From Sambucus nigra (lineage: Eukaryota; Streptophyta; Magnoliopsida; Dipsacales; Adoxaceae), in NCBI GenBank assembly GCA_949130495.1, contig OX422217.1, positions 541,261,137-541,325,136 on the forward strand: a stretch of DNA of 64,000 bases, given 5' to 3'. Below are positions 10,226-21,653 of the stretch, piece by piece. Positions within the stretch are counted from its first letter, which is position 1, and every line of letters starts with the position of its first letter. A program made the position numbers and the translations under genes. Below the pieces are notes generated by a model that saw only the letters and a program-made list of their open reading frames with translations, was not told the origin of the DNA and searched no databases.

Positions 10226-11480
10226 TCATAAGTAATATTTTTTCAAGTGGTAGGCATTCTAAGGGTTGGAGAAGGGCTCCCCTTCTATATTTTCTAGCCG
10301 GTAGGTACCAGGTACAACCTCATCAATTACCCTATAAGGACCATGCCAATTAGGATGGATCTTATTTTTTTTCTCTGCTGATAGGTTGCCTGTCTTATCT
10401 TTGCATCCTCTCTTCTTTCCTCAATCAAATCAGTATCAATTCTTCTCTCTTCTCTGTAAGCCCTGTCTCTGTTTGAATAACAGCCTCTGAGCCGTGGGCT
10501 AACATGAATGGAGTTTCCCCTGTGGGTGTCCTTACTGTCGTGCTATAATCCCAAAGCACGGCATATACCTCTTCTATCCATATTACTTTTTCCTCTTCCA
10601 ACTTTTTTTTTTATCCCAACAAGTATTATTCGATTTGTGACTTCAGTCTGGCCATTTTCCTGGGGTCGGCCAGGGGAGGAGAAGAATTACTTGATCCCTA
10701 CTATGTCACAGTACTTTTCAAAGGAAATATTCTTGAATTGGATTCCATTGTCTGAGGTGAGGATGTTTAGGAGGCCATACCTGCATATGATGTTCTTCCA
10801 AATGAACTGAAAGGTCTTTTGCTCAGTGATTGTGATTATGGGCTCAACTTCTACCCATTTGGAGAAATAATCAATTTCCACACTCAAGTATCGATAGTTG
10901 TTTACAACCCTTGGCAAGGGTCCTACCAAATCAATACCCCATATTGCAAATGGCCAAGGGGATCCTATAAAAGTCATAGGCTGGTGAGGATGATGGGGAA
11001 TGGTGAGAACTTCTTTCACTTATCACATCTTTTCACATACGCGGCTGCATCGTTGACCAAGGTCGGCCACTAAAATCTCTGAGTGATTATCCTCTTAGCC
11101 AAGGACCTTCCTCCAATATGACTTGAACAAGCGCCTATTTGCACATCTTGCAAGATGTATGTCACCTATGAAGGGTGGACACATCTGAGAACAGGGAGTA
11201 GGAATCCTTTCTTATATAGGACATCTCCCATAATGGAAAATTTAGCGGCTCTAAACCTCAGCTTTCTCCTTTCTAAATTTGACTCTGGAAGCTCTCCCTC
11301 TCTGATGTATCTTATAAGGCAATACATCCATGAGGCTTCCATACTCCGGTTTAAGCAAGGTTTAACAACCTCTTCCTCTTCAATGGTCGATTTGAGTAGA
11401 ATCTCAACTGGTACTGTTCTCCTTAAATCTGTTCTTGTTGCTGAAGCCAACCTCGAGAGTGCATCATCTCAGCTGTTGTT
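10226..11480 (-). pseudogene. Integrase of the Tat element
   Basis: Integrase inserts the DNA copy into the genome. The frame open at 10687-11019 has the core: Asp in WGIDLVGPLP, then Asp in TSDNGIQF. Downstream, 'RPQENGQTEVTNR' supplies the catalytic Glu, so all three DDE residues survive. The C-terminal GPY/F region is readable at about 10262-10350 as NWHGPYRVIDEVVPGTYRL. It ends with NAYHLKKYYL and the natural stop at 10226-10228, with one premature TAG at 10259-10261. The N-terminal zinc region (from about 11020 upward) is degraded. Other stops break the frame between 10350 and 10690. Confidence 0.85.
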
Positions 11481-13589
11481 TAGTCGAGGTATCCTTTTCA
11501 TCTTTACTTAATCAAAGGTTTCTATCATAGCTCTCACCCTCTTCAGGTAAATGGACATCCTTTCATCTTTGGCCTCATATACCTCCAGGATTTGGTTCAC
11601 GACTAATCTTGAGTCACTATGGACTATGAGTTGGCCGACACTGAGGGATTTTTCCAAAGAGAGACCTGCTATTAATGCCTCATATTCTGATTCGTTGTTC
11701 GAATATTTGATGTTGAACCTCAGTGCATACTCAATATCTATACCATCGGTGCCATCACAATCATCCCTGCTCCGTTTTTGCTTTCACATGACGACCCATA
11801 AACGAAGAGTTTCCAGATGGTTTCATTTGAAGAGAAGTTTCCCTATGATAGGGTCCCCTGCTTAAAGATGTATCTTTTTTCCTCATTCTCAATTTTTCTT
11901 TGTCTAGCTATACTTGACTTAACCTCATCTGAAGATCGACCGATGCTTCTGTTGTCTGGCTCATCTGCGGCCACGTGACTCTTCTTAACATCAGCCTCAT
12001 CCCAGGTTAAATCGGCCACAAAATATGTGAGTGCCTATGCCTTGATGGAAATCCTGGGTTGATAAATAATATCGTACTTCCCCAACTCGATTGCCTAGGT
12101 CATTAACCTTCCCGACTTCTCAGGCTTATGGAGGACCTGTCTTAGTGGGGTATCAATGTGGACGACTATGGAGTGGGCCTGGAAGTATGGCTTCATTTTC
12201 CTAAAAGTATGTATCAAAGCATAGGATAATTTTTCAATCGGAGGGTACTTTTGCTCAGACCCTTAGAGTCCTTTGCTATTAAAGTAGGTCTCTGCGCTCC
12301 ATCTTCTTCTCTTATGATTGCAGCACTGATGGCTGACTCTGAGACAGCTAAATATACATACAACTTCTCACCCTGAATTGACCGAGATAGGAGTAGGGGG
12401 GATCCGAGGTAGGACTTGAGATCTTTAAAAGCTCTGTCTCACTCCTCATTCCATTCGAATGCCTTTCTAAGAACTTTGAAAAAAGGAATACAATTATCTA
12501 CAGATCTTGAGACAAACCTGTTAAGTGCAACAACTCGTCCGGAAAAGCCTTTATCTTCTCAGGGTTAGCCTTTGACAAACCTGTTGATGGTTCTGGGTGT
12601 ATTTATTTCCAGCAAAGCCTTTATCTTCTCAGGGTTAGCCTCTATTCCCCCTTAATTGACGATGAAGCCCAAAAACTTTCATGTTCCTACCCGGAAGACA
12701 CATTTGGCCGGGTTGAGCTTCATTTTGTATTTATCCATGGTGTCAAAAGTTCTTTCAAGGTTAGCCACATGAGTGTCGGCCTTCAGACTCTTCATCAGCA
12801 TGTCATCCAAATAAACTCCCATGGACTTGCCTATCTGATCTTCGAACATCTCATTTACAAGATATTGCTAGGTGGCCCCAGTATTCTTCAGGGCGAAGGG
12901 CACGACCTTGTAGCAATAGGTCCCTTTGTCTATAATGAATTTTGTCTTCTCTGAGTCATCCGAATTATTGAAGATCTGATTATACCTAGAATATGCATCC
13001 ATGAAGCACATGAGCTCATGTCCTGCTGTGGCATCCACCATCTGATCTATATGATGCAGGGGAAAACTATCCTTTGGGCAAGACTTATTTAAATCGGTGA
13101 AGTCTAACACATCCTCCATTTCCCATTAGCTTTGGTCACTATGGAAGCATTAGATAACCACTCAGGGTATATAACTTCTCTGATGAACTTTGCCTCTTCA
13201 AGCTTACGAACCTCATCTGTAATGACATCGTACTTCTCTCGTGAGTATATTGTTCTTCTCTGCTTAATAAGCTTGACATCCTCTACAACATTGAGTTTAT
13301 GGCACATAATCTCAGGATCAATACCTCGCATGTCTGCATGGCTCCAGGCAAAGATACTTTATCTCTTCCTTAACAGCTTCACTAGTTGCTCTTTGATCTT
13401 AGGATTTAGGGCTTTGCCAACTTGGGTGGTTTTTTATGGCTCGTCCTCATTGAGGATGATGGATTTTACTTTGTCTGAGGCCTCTCCCTTTTTAAGTTTT
13501 GTTTCATCTCTAGGATCAACAGTGTCAATGTAGTACGTGGTTGTTGCCCACTTATGGGCCTCTCTCTCTTCTGCAGAGTTGAAGTAGCA
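11481..13589 (-). pseudogene. Reverse transcriptase and RNase H of the Tat element
   Basis: Reverse transcriptase copies the element RNA to DNA. Motifs on the minus strand are: SNASIVTKANGKWRMC (13104-13331), 'VDFTDLNKSCPKDSFPLHHIDQ' in part, FMDAYSRYNQI (first Asp, about 12990), and GVYLDDML with an intact YLDD at 12802-12813. RNase H follows from about 12400, with the first catalytic position now Tyr in LFVYGSSCESKNGAG (about 11790-11815), where the family has Asp. A 70-base duplication disrupts the RT/RNase H connection at 12511-12641. Stops and frameshifts are scattered throughout. Confidence 0.85.
12511..12641. repeat. Imperfect 63-70-bp direct duplication inside Tat pol
   Basis: AAAGCCTTTATCTTCTCAGG (and eight more matching bases) occurs at 12544 and again at 12614. 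GACAAACCTGTT occurs at 12511 and 12574. The protein on the minus strand therefore repeats 'NRFV' and a disrupted segment at a place where relatives have one copy. Confidence 0.7.
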
Positions 13590-14100
13590 TTATCGTGTAG
13601 ATGTTTGGTCATCTTGCACTTCCCCTACTCCATAGGGAGTCAAGAATTTTAGCATCTGGTAGACCGTTGAAGGCATGGACTCAAATTTCTTGAGGGCTAC
13701 TCGTCCCATGATGAAGTTGTAGGTTGAGAAGACATTTTCATCCATCACAAGGAAATTAATTTTCCTAGTCAACCTATTAGGACATTCACCTCCCATTCTC
13801 ACATCCATTTTATACATACCCAATAGATGGACTTTTTCACCATTGAAGCTAATCAAGGGATGATGATAAGGGACGAGCTTAGCTCTACTGAGGCCCAAGA
13901 TCTTGAAGCAGGGCCAAAACATAACGTCTGCAGAATTCCGCCCATCAACAAGGATCCTCTGAAATTCACACCCATGCACACTTTTGGTGATGAATAAAGG
14001 GTCGCCGTGGGGAGCTGAGATACCCTTGAAATCAAGTCTTGAGAATACGACTATGAGGATGTCCATATCTACCTTCTTTCTCTTCTTATGTTTAACCTCT
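13590..14100 (-). pseudogene. Aspartic protease region of the Tat element
   Basis: This is the C-terminal part of a 414-codon open frame (13590-14834). It reads PHGDPLFITKSV, then ILVDGRNSADVMFW, LISFNGEKVHLLG, then INFLVMDENVFSTYNFIMGR and YGVGEVQDDQ. Tat proteases have 'VDTGSSADI' at the second motif; here the DTG triad is replaced by DGR, so the catalytic loop is lost. The rest of the fold pattern is well kept. The frame ends at a stop where the polyprotein would normally continue to reverse transcriptase. Confidence 0.8.
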
Positions 14101-16093
14101 GTAGAAGTCAAGTTCACAACCTTGGCCTTAATCAATGCTTTGGCCTTTGCCATATGAGCCTTGCGATCAGCTACCTCTGAGCCACCCCCTGCTAGTCCTC
14201 CACATATAGTGCTTACACCAAAAGAGATCATACCGACCCTCCTTACTGGGACATTATCAACCTTTGGTTGGAGGTCAGGGTCATTATCATCATCCTTAGA
14301 GTCATCAGCTCTTCTGTCAAGGACATCTTCCCGGAATTGATCATATCTTTTCTTTTTAGGATCGTCTCTTCCCCCCTTAGAAGCTCTACCATCCACATAC
14401 TTTCTGAGCTTTCCAAACTTCAATATCTTTTCGATCTTGTCTTTCAGGATGAAACATTTGTCAGTTATATGGTCGTTATCTTGATGGAACTCGAACCATA
14501 AATTCTTATTTCTCTTATGTGGAGGAGCCTTCGGCTTCTCCAGCCATCTCAAAGATATATCATTATTTATTTCATTGAGGATGTGTTCATAGCTCACAGT
14601 TAGAGGAGTATAGTTTGCGAACTTATCGTCTGTAGCCCTCTTTTTTCCATCTTTCTTGTTCTGAAACTTCCCACTGCTACTTCCATTCTCATCCTCATAT
14701 TTTGCCTCCATTTCTTCCTCTGTATTCATGACCTTTCCAGTTATTGCTAATAGCTCAGCTATAGACTTGAGAGGGTCTTCCGCAAGCTTCCAGAGAATCT
14801 TTCCCTTCTGAAGTCCTCCAATAAGGGCTATCATGGCTATACTCTCTTCATAATCTTCTACCTACAACTTTTCCTTATTGAACCTCGTGATGCAGTCTCT
14901 GAGGCTTTCATTATTCCATTACTTTACATAAAGCAAGTGTGTTGTCTTCTTCTGAGGTCTTACCCAAAAGAGAAGTTGTAAATAAACTGTTGGGCCAAAC
15001 CTTTAAAACTCTCAACTGAATTTTTAGGAAGAGAAGTGAACCAGATATGTGCAGCCCCAGTTAGAGTGATTGAGAAAGCTCTGCACCTCATCTCATCAGA
15101 GATTGAATATATGTCTAGTATAGACTGATACATTTCAATATAATGCCCTGGGTTGGTACTTCTGCCGTACTTGGGAGACACCACTGGAGGTTTAAATTTG
15201 GTAGGGGTTGGGAAGTTGAAAATCCTTGCCAAAAATGGTGAACCCTCCGAGTATCCCCTCTATAATGGGTCTCAAATTTTTATGATATCTCCAATATTGT
15301 TTTTCACCCTTTGAATAGAGTCGTTCCATGGTCTAGCAGTGTCGACTTGGTCGAGGTTATCCCCACCCACTTCCAAAGGGTGAACTGAGAGTTCCCCAGG
15401 TACTGCACAACATCGGCTATTGACCCCCCCTGCTCGTAGTCTTGGCCATATAGGGGTAGGCCATTATGGGGAAGATAGTCACCTCATTCTATTCTAGAGC
15501 CAGCGAGACTTCTTGATCTGGATAGCCTTTCTCTTAAATCATTAACTAGGCCTAGCCTTTCAAAGGCTGACCCTCTACTCAAGCAATCAAAAGCTGATCC
15601 TCTTTGGCGTGCATCACAATATCGTCTACCACACTGACCTCGGCTTTGATGACCTCTGCTCTTCTTAACAGGTCTCACCGTGTTATTTGAGACCTCATAC
15701 GGCTCCCAACAGTCTGCCGGAGCATCGTCTGCCTCAATGTCTTCATATTTATCCTCAAGGCAAGGGTTTTCTTGCCTCCCCAAGCATAAATGTCTAGGGT
15801 CAGCAACATCCCTCCTCTGTTGAGGAGTAGGTAGGTCCTTTCGTAGTGCCTGGGGTGGTCCCTGGCCTCATGATGCGGTTGAACATCTACCGAAGTGAAC
15901 ATCTTCGATGAGACCCCAGGTGGTCTCATTTTATGTTCTGCCTTAGCTGGGCAAATTTCTCTTGCATTGCTTGTTGCGTTTCAACTAAGGACTTCAAGGA
16001 TGCTACCACCTCAACCATCTCGGTCTGGGGCGGTGCTTGGCTGGAACTGGGCCCTCCAACACCAGATGGTGGAGATAGCAACTCTGTTTCCAT
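14101..16093 (-). pseudogene. gag of the Tat element
   Basis: The ATG at 16091-16093 (minus) opens METELLSPPSGVGG, which stops after about 56 codons. The capsid core is readable at 14960-15232: NPGHYIEMYQSILDIYSISD, then CRAFSITLTGAAHIWFTSLP and SFKGLAQQFI. This is the Retrotrans_gag pattern of Tat elements. The nucleocapsid side, in the 414-codon frame, has FEFHQDNDHITDKCFILKDK, the single zinc-knuckle-like motif typical of the clade. The linker at 15240-15930 is Arg/Ser-rich and badly frameshifted. Confidence 0.8.
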
Positions 16094-16184
16094 GGAAAAA
16101 TACTAGAGAGATTATAAATGAAAGCACTAGAGAGCTTGATACCTCTAAGCATCTCTTTTGATGGTGAAATATCTCCATGCGATT

Positions 16185-16204
16185 GGGGGGGGGGGGGGGG
16201 GGGG
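16185..16204. repeat. Run of 20 G in the Tat leader
   Basis: This uninterrupted G20 homopolymer (C20 on the element strand) lies between the primer site and the gag start. Such runs are length-unstable, and the exact count may be an assembly artefact. Confidence 0.9.
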
Positions 16205-16268
16205 ACTAGTGCACCACCAGAGTCTTCGATAATTCCAAGCTCCAAGGAGGAAGAGATATAGCTTCTCG

Positions 16269-16286
16269 TTCCCACAGATGGCGCCA
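16269..16286 (-). other. Primer binding site of the Tat element
   Basis: The minus strand reads TGGCGCCATCTGTGGGAA, four bases from the LTR end. A TGGCGCC start is characteristic of Tat and Athila elements and distinct from the tRNA-Met site of the other elements here. Which tRNA pairs with it (Asp or Arg type) cannot be fixed by eye. Confidence 0.7.
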
Positions 16287-16290
16287 AAAA

Positions 16291-17122
16291 TGATTATGCT
16301 GTAAACACCACCACAAGATGAGGTGTTGATAAGCTCAACCTAGCAATAACAATGGCATCACAAGAATAGGTATCTAGGAGGAGGAGAGGAGGAGGAACAC
16401 TTGTATTTAAGTGGTTCAGCTAATTTGGCACACGTCCACCATGAGTGCGTGAATGAGGGAACTAATGGCCTGTGATATAATATGTCACTTTCTCTCTCTA
16501 CTATATACTTTACCAGGGCTCCGGCTAGATTTACAATTATGGATCCCCCTTCAAGGTAGGAGAAGATATGTATTTATAGTGCATGGCAGGTGTAGTGTAC
16601 CCCCCAAGTATGCCATGAAAATGTGTGAGTTGAATACACTAATCATAGGTGGACACCTGGCTGTGCCACATGTAAGGAATGATGGCCAAATATTCCCTCA
16701 CGTGAGGAGAATGCTTTGGTTATAACTCATTTGCTCAGGTGTTCCAAGTCTTCTATGTGCTTGCGTGTGCTCAGACTTGTGACATCACCTGGCATAACTT
16801 CGGCCTGACCGAGTACGAGGTTGGGAAAGTCTGATAGTTGCTTTATCCTATCAATCATAAGCATGACCTTGTCCTGGGAGACTAGGAAAGGTTATGTATG
16901 AAGTAGGATGTAGTGTCGGCTTGAGAAGAGTATGATGATGGCAATAGCTTAAGCTCATAAGATGTTGTTGACCTCGGTTGCTGGCCAGCCGAGATTGGTC
17001 AATGAGGACCTGGCCTTACAGAAGATGACCTTTCTGATGGTTGTTGTAAGCTTCCTATCAACTCGGCTATAAGACAGGCCAAGGTTAGTGACCCTGAGTA
17101 TGGGTAAACTTTCGGCATATCA
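16291..17122 (-). repeat. 5' LTR of the Tat element
   Basis: This 832-bp partner of 5066-5918 is bordered by the primer site on its left and by TSD ATGAC at 17123-17127 on its right. The minus-strand LTR starts TGATATGCCG and ends CATAATCA. Confidence 0.85.
16571..16578 (-). promoter_or_regulatory. Candidate TATA box in the Tat 5' LTR
   Basis: Minus-strand TATAAATA, identical to the box at 5366-5373 in the other LTR, correctly placed to start transcription toward gag. Inferred from sequence only. Confidence 0.55.
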
Positions 17123-17123
17123 A

Positions 17124-18524
17124 TGACACCCCCACCCATTTTAATGATGGTTGATCAATTCTCAACTCAAATAAAACAGGAATTTCATCTGGTTAATTCT
17201 TAACACTACTGTCTAAAATATTTTAAATTACTAAACACCTATTAAGTTAAATAAGCCGGTGCCAAACTTTATCTTCCATACAATAATATTAACCAAACCA
17301 CAATAATCCCAAACATAGTAATTAATATAAATGAAATCACGATGTAAAGTGTGAAGCAAAGATAAATAAATAAAGACCCGGAACAAACCACATCTGGTAA
17401 AAAATCCAATACATCTAATCCATTTGACTAAAATAATCTGAAATACATAAGTCTGAATGAAAATGGGCAACATGCCCAACCAATACTGGAATATAGAACC
17501 TACTATAAAATGTCAATGATAGAATTGGATACTGAAAAATCCTACAAGCCTCCACATTTGTTGTAGCCATGTGTCACTAGAAAGAATAATCATCTTTGAC
17601 ATCTCTGTGGCTGGACACCTAAAAGTTTTTGGAAAATAATTTGATAGTGGTTAGAGCCCCAAACCTTTTAATAACATTTGCAAGTAATTAAAATGCATTA
17701 AAAAATATGCAGTACAGCCTTCCATATTTAAGTCGGTGTCGCACTCACATGAGATACCCTCACCTATCAACTATAGTGTGCACCCAACATATGCTCTTAA
17801 ATCTCCTAATTATTCTACCCCACCTAACTAGTCTCCATATGACCATAAGTTCACACACTATCATGTGTTATGCATATTTTATACAATTAGCTTTCATATC
17901 CCCTTAACAATAATAATTCTCAATTATAATTAAATCAGTTCATTTCAAATAACTTTCACTAGTTATCAATTATTCACAAGTTAATATCACATAATTTGTA
18001 ATCAATAACTTTCACTAGATATCAAATCATTTTTCACACTTAATTCCTTAAGTCTGTATATAATTTTCTTCACATATATATAAATATTTTTCATATCACA
18101 ACAAACACATGTATATATCACTCATTATAAATGTAATCACATTCACGATTGTCCTCGACTTTCGGGACTCGAACTCACTAACATGATATTCTTCTTTAGG
18201 AATGTCCTCCACAACCTGAGCAAACGGGTCAAAATCTCACCACCGAACCCATAAAAATAAAAACGATTATCGAAGGCGGTCATGGCCTTAAGTCTGTTGT
18301 CATAACCATACCACTTTATTACATGGGATTTCAACCCTACATCATATTTGTGTGCACAACACTTATAACCCATGGAAACGGTAATACCTGTGCTGAGATT
18401 TGCCAGAATGACCTCCCATAACACACAACCTCCATCGATAGCATGCCCACTAGGATGGGTATGTTTCACATAAATATCATACACACATATATTATTCTTA
18501 TTCATATATGTACTGTCTTTATAC

Positions 18525-18591
<67 letters not shown>

Positions 18592-19090
18592 CACAAAATC
18601 ACGCTAATCCGTGCATATCACCCGAAGCACTAACCTAATTATCCCAAGTCTATCCTCAGCTCTTAGTTAGTTTAAATTCTTATCATTTAAATAAATAACA
18701 TAACATCATCCTGCTAAAATACTCGGGCTTTCCCAACCATCTCGTAAATTAAAATAATTAAATTAATAACAACATCACCCTCTTAAAATACTCGGACCTA
18801 CCTAACTAGCCCGTAAACAATTTTTTCTGAATTTTTCTAATCAAATTTCGTTATTAAATTACTCCAAGTGTTGTTTGTCTCACATCTCTAACTTCAATTC
18901 TGAATGTACCCTATCATCCCAAGGTAGTTAAAAGTTTTGAACACCACTTATATCAGTTTATGCTATTTTATGAGTCTCCCAAACCAACCCGAAATTTCTT
19001 GATTTAACGAAACTCTAAAAAACAACCTACAATGGCAGAGAAAATCGAACTGGTTCAGCCTGAAAGTTAACCGGTTCGTATTGGAGTCCT
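17124..19090 (-). repeat. Tek-A 5' LTR, gag-proximal block
   Basis: This block starts (plus strand) TGACACCCCCACCC, the reverse of an LTR end GGGTGTCA, next to the Tek-A primer site once the Tat element is removed. It is cut at 19090 by the copia insertion and resumes at 48612. No coding signal: a 120-codon open frame at 18143-18505 has no family motif and lies within the LTR. Confidence 0.65.
18527..18588. repeat. (AT)n microsatellite
   Basis: About 31 uninterrupted AT units within the Tek-A LTR. Confidence 0.95.
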
Positions 19091-20272
19091 TGAAAAACTT
19101 GTTTACTCGATTAATAACAAAATGTTATAAGTTGAGTAAACTCCGAATAAACTTTTTGGACAAAAATCTTTTCCAAAAAAAACACAACATGTGTTCAAAA
19201 TTATTTTCTGAATATGTAATCTAGATTTGGTAGTTGATTGCCTTAGGTTTTAGAAATTAAAAACCATCTACTAAGTCCAACATGCAATACAAATCACAAA
19301 AGAAATTAATAACATTCAAAGTAAAGAACACATGAATTTTAACGTGATGAAACCCTTAATCACGGGAAACATCGGCGGTGCCGTTTACGGCACAAACCAA
19401 AATTCCACTAAAATAAAGAATTAAGTTGCAAGACTTAAAAAAGCACACATAGATCATAAATCTAAGTTCAGAGTTATACCTACATGAGCTACTCCACTCC
19501 AAAGTTTTTCTGACTAGAACTGAGCTTTTTTAGTTGCTTCTTTGCCTTTTCCCTGATCTCATTTTCCTTGACTTCTGATTCTATCAACTCTTTCAATATC
19601 CTAGTTTCTCAAATAGAACAACTGTGACTAAGTATTTGTGTGTGAGAATGTGTTTGTGATGTCCAATAAATGCATATTTATTTAACTCACTCTCCCAAAT
19701 TATTTATACAAACGAATTCCTATAAATCAAGAGGTTCTATATGACATGCAGAAACTGACTCAAATGTTTTGAGAAATAATTTCTTTTGAAGATCATATAT
19801 GAAAAACAACCTTGCTTTTAAAACTAGCCAAGGTCCTATGTGTTTCTTTTTAATTTTGTACACTTTTATTTCACACATCGTGAAATATAAGATTAGAAAC
19901 ACAAACGCTCTAGAGATCTGATATAGCTTTAAAAAACAGAATTTTCTTTTTCAAAATTTCTTAAAATAGATAGGATAAAAAATAAACATATCCAAAAGAG
20001 AATAATAAATTAAATTAAGTGTGTGATATTCTCTTGTAGAAAAACTCAAGTTTCAATAGTGAAACTCAAGATTCTCTTAGAGATGAGTTCTGAGAGAAAC
20101 TAAGACTTGAAGAGGCCTTGAAATGTCTCGTAAACCCAATACCAAACTCACAGAAATCCTAAATGGGTCCAACACTCAAGGTTTCGGTTTTCTGTGTATG
20201 AAATTTTGAAGGTTATGGTGTTTGGGTGAAGGGAAAATACTTCAGAGGTTTGAGGGTTCGAGGATTAGGGTT

Positions 20273-20274
<2 letters not shown>

Positions 20275-20320
<46 letters not shown>
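20275..20320. repeat. (CT)n microsatellite
   Basis: About 23 CT units in the copia 3' LTR. The partner LTR has a short CT/TA mixture at 47731-47760 instead. Confidence 0.95.
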
Positions 20321-20325
<5 letters not shown>

Positions 20326-20407
20326 CTTATCTCTCTTCTCTCTACTCTATCTTTTTATCTCCGTTTGGACAAAAGCCAAAAGTCTCAAATGGCTGAGAGT
20401 ATATGGA

Positions 20408-20415
20408 TTTATATA
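20408..20415 (-). promoter_or_regulatory. Candidate TATA box in the copia 3' LTR
   Basis: Minus-strand TATATAAA in the context GCTACTATATAAATCC. The same box is kept in the partner LTR at 47868-47875. Prediction only. Confidence 0.45.
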
Positions 20416-21150
20416 GTAGCTAAGGAAGGATCTCGAACATCTGAGGCAATCGAAGGGTTGAGATTAACTTTGACCAGTTGACTCCCAATTTAACGGTTTA
20501 ATACAAGCGGTGGAAATAACTAATGCTGATTGGCTAAGACTGGTAACACATGGATTCCTGACAAACACATGCAGATTGTCGATAATGAGCATCCAAGGGT
20601 TGAGAATGAATGTAAAGAATGTGCCTATGAGAAAACACAAAATTAACAACTCAGGAGCAAACACCTATAAGATTGATAACGACTGAAAAATGCGTGTTTT
20701 GAAAATATTTACATTCGCCCCCTCAAGTCTGTAGCGCTTTGAGATCCTACCCAACTCAAGTTTTAATGAAAAAAACTATTTTGCATAATTCAAATTTTAA
20801 TCCCAATACTTTTAAAAAACAAATTTTAATAATTTCAAAAATAATTTAAAATGTTTTAAAAATGTTATAAGGAATTAAATTTATTTGTAAAAGCTAATTA
20901 AAGTGTTTAAATCAAAATATGCACATGAACTATAAAATATGAAGTACAAGTGTCCTAAAGTGGTTATAAGATAGAATTAACTTCCCTTCAGGTGATCTTG
21001 AAGATTTCTTGGATTGGATTTCTTCATTCATGCTTGCACTTTTGAGAGATAAAGCAACTCATAAAAACTAACCTCATTTATCTCAATATCCAAACTAGTT
21101 GGAACTCCTATATATATAGACTCAAGTAAGTCAATATATAGTGTGTTATA

Positions 21151-21163
21151 AATCTCCCCCTTT
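21151..21163 (-). other. Polypurine tract of the SIRE-like copia
   Basis: The minus strand reads AAAGGGGGAGATT directly before the 3' LTR, a classic copia polypurine tract. Confidence 0.8.
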
Positions 21164-21653
21164 GGATATTAGAGACAAAATTCCCTTGAGTATTCTGAAC
21201 TCGTGGGTGAAAATGAAAAATCCTTGTTGTCATATACAAAAGTTCTAACTACCCATTCCCATCCTAGAACCGAAAATAAGGTGAAAAAAATACATCACTC
21301 AACTATAATACAGATCAATACCCTAGATAAATAAAACAACGGGTCTGAAGAATGCCTATAAAGGATTAAACCCTTGAATGGCATATTCATTGAGTTAGAA
21401 TACGAATAGGTATAAATCGCAGCAAAAATACTCAAGTTCTTCTCCCCCAATTTTTCTCAAATATATAATGGGATGATAAATAATAGAGAAAAATAGGAAT
21501 ATGTAAATGGTTTCAATCATCAAGCATATCATAAGCAAGGGCAGAATCAAGGGTCTCCTACATAAACTAGTTTTAAGAGGAGTCTTTTGTCATTGGAGAG
21601 ACATCCATACCCTAAAACCTCATAAACCAATTATTCGTGAGAAACTACCAAGG
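21164..21653 (-). other. Copia 3' untranslated stretch
   Basis: No coding motif is seen between the RNase H stop and the polypurine tract. There is no sign of the envelope-like gene that some SIRE relatives carry. Confidence 0.5.

Larger units (their letters stand above)
5066..17122 (-). mobile_element. Tat-lineage Ty3/gypsy retrotransposon with an antisense gene
   Basis: This 12.06-kb element is bounded by LTRs of 853 bp (5066-5918) and 832 bp (16291-17122) and flanked by a perfect TSD, ATGAC, at 5061-5065 and 17123-17127. On the minus strand the order is 5' LTR, TGGCGCC-type primer site, gag, protease, reverse transcriptase, RNase H, integrase, minisatellite, opposite-strand gene, polypurine tract, 3' LTR. 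That order, the primer-site type, and an extra gene between integrase and the 3' LTR are features of the Tat clade (Grande/Ogre/Retand relatives). The two LTRs differ at roughly one base in ten by eye, so the insertion is old. It landed at the LTR/primer-site boundary of Tek-A. Confidence 0.88.
19091..21150 (-). repeat. 3' LTR of the SIRE-like copia
   Basis: 2060 bp, pairing with 46753-48611. It is about 200 bp longer than its partner because the partner lacks most of about 19790-20010. The minus-strand start reads TATAACAC where TG is expected, so the terminal dinucleotide has mutated. Confidence 0.8.

Noticed and set aside
10508..11511. Plus-strand open frames over Tat integrase and RNase H (10508-10810, 10819-11073, 11155-11511)
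   Set aside because: They are complementary to the minus-strand pol domains with clear catalytic motifs. The genuine antisense gene stops at 9036.
18143..18505. 120-codon minus-strand open frame
   Set aside because: It lies within the Tek-A LTR block, shows no domain or start context, and is not repeated in any related unit.
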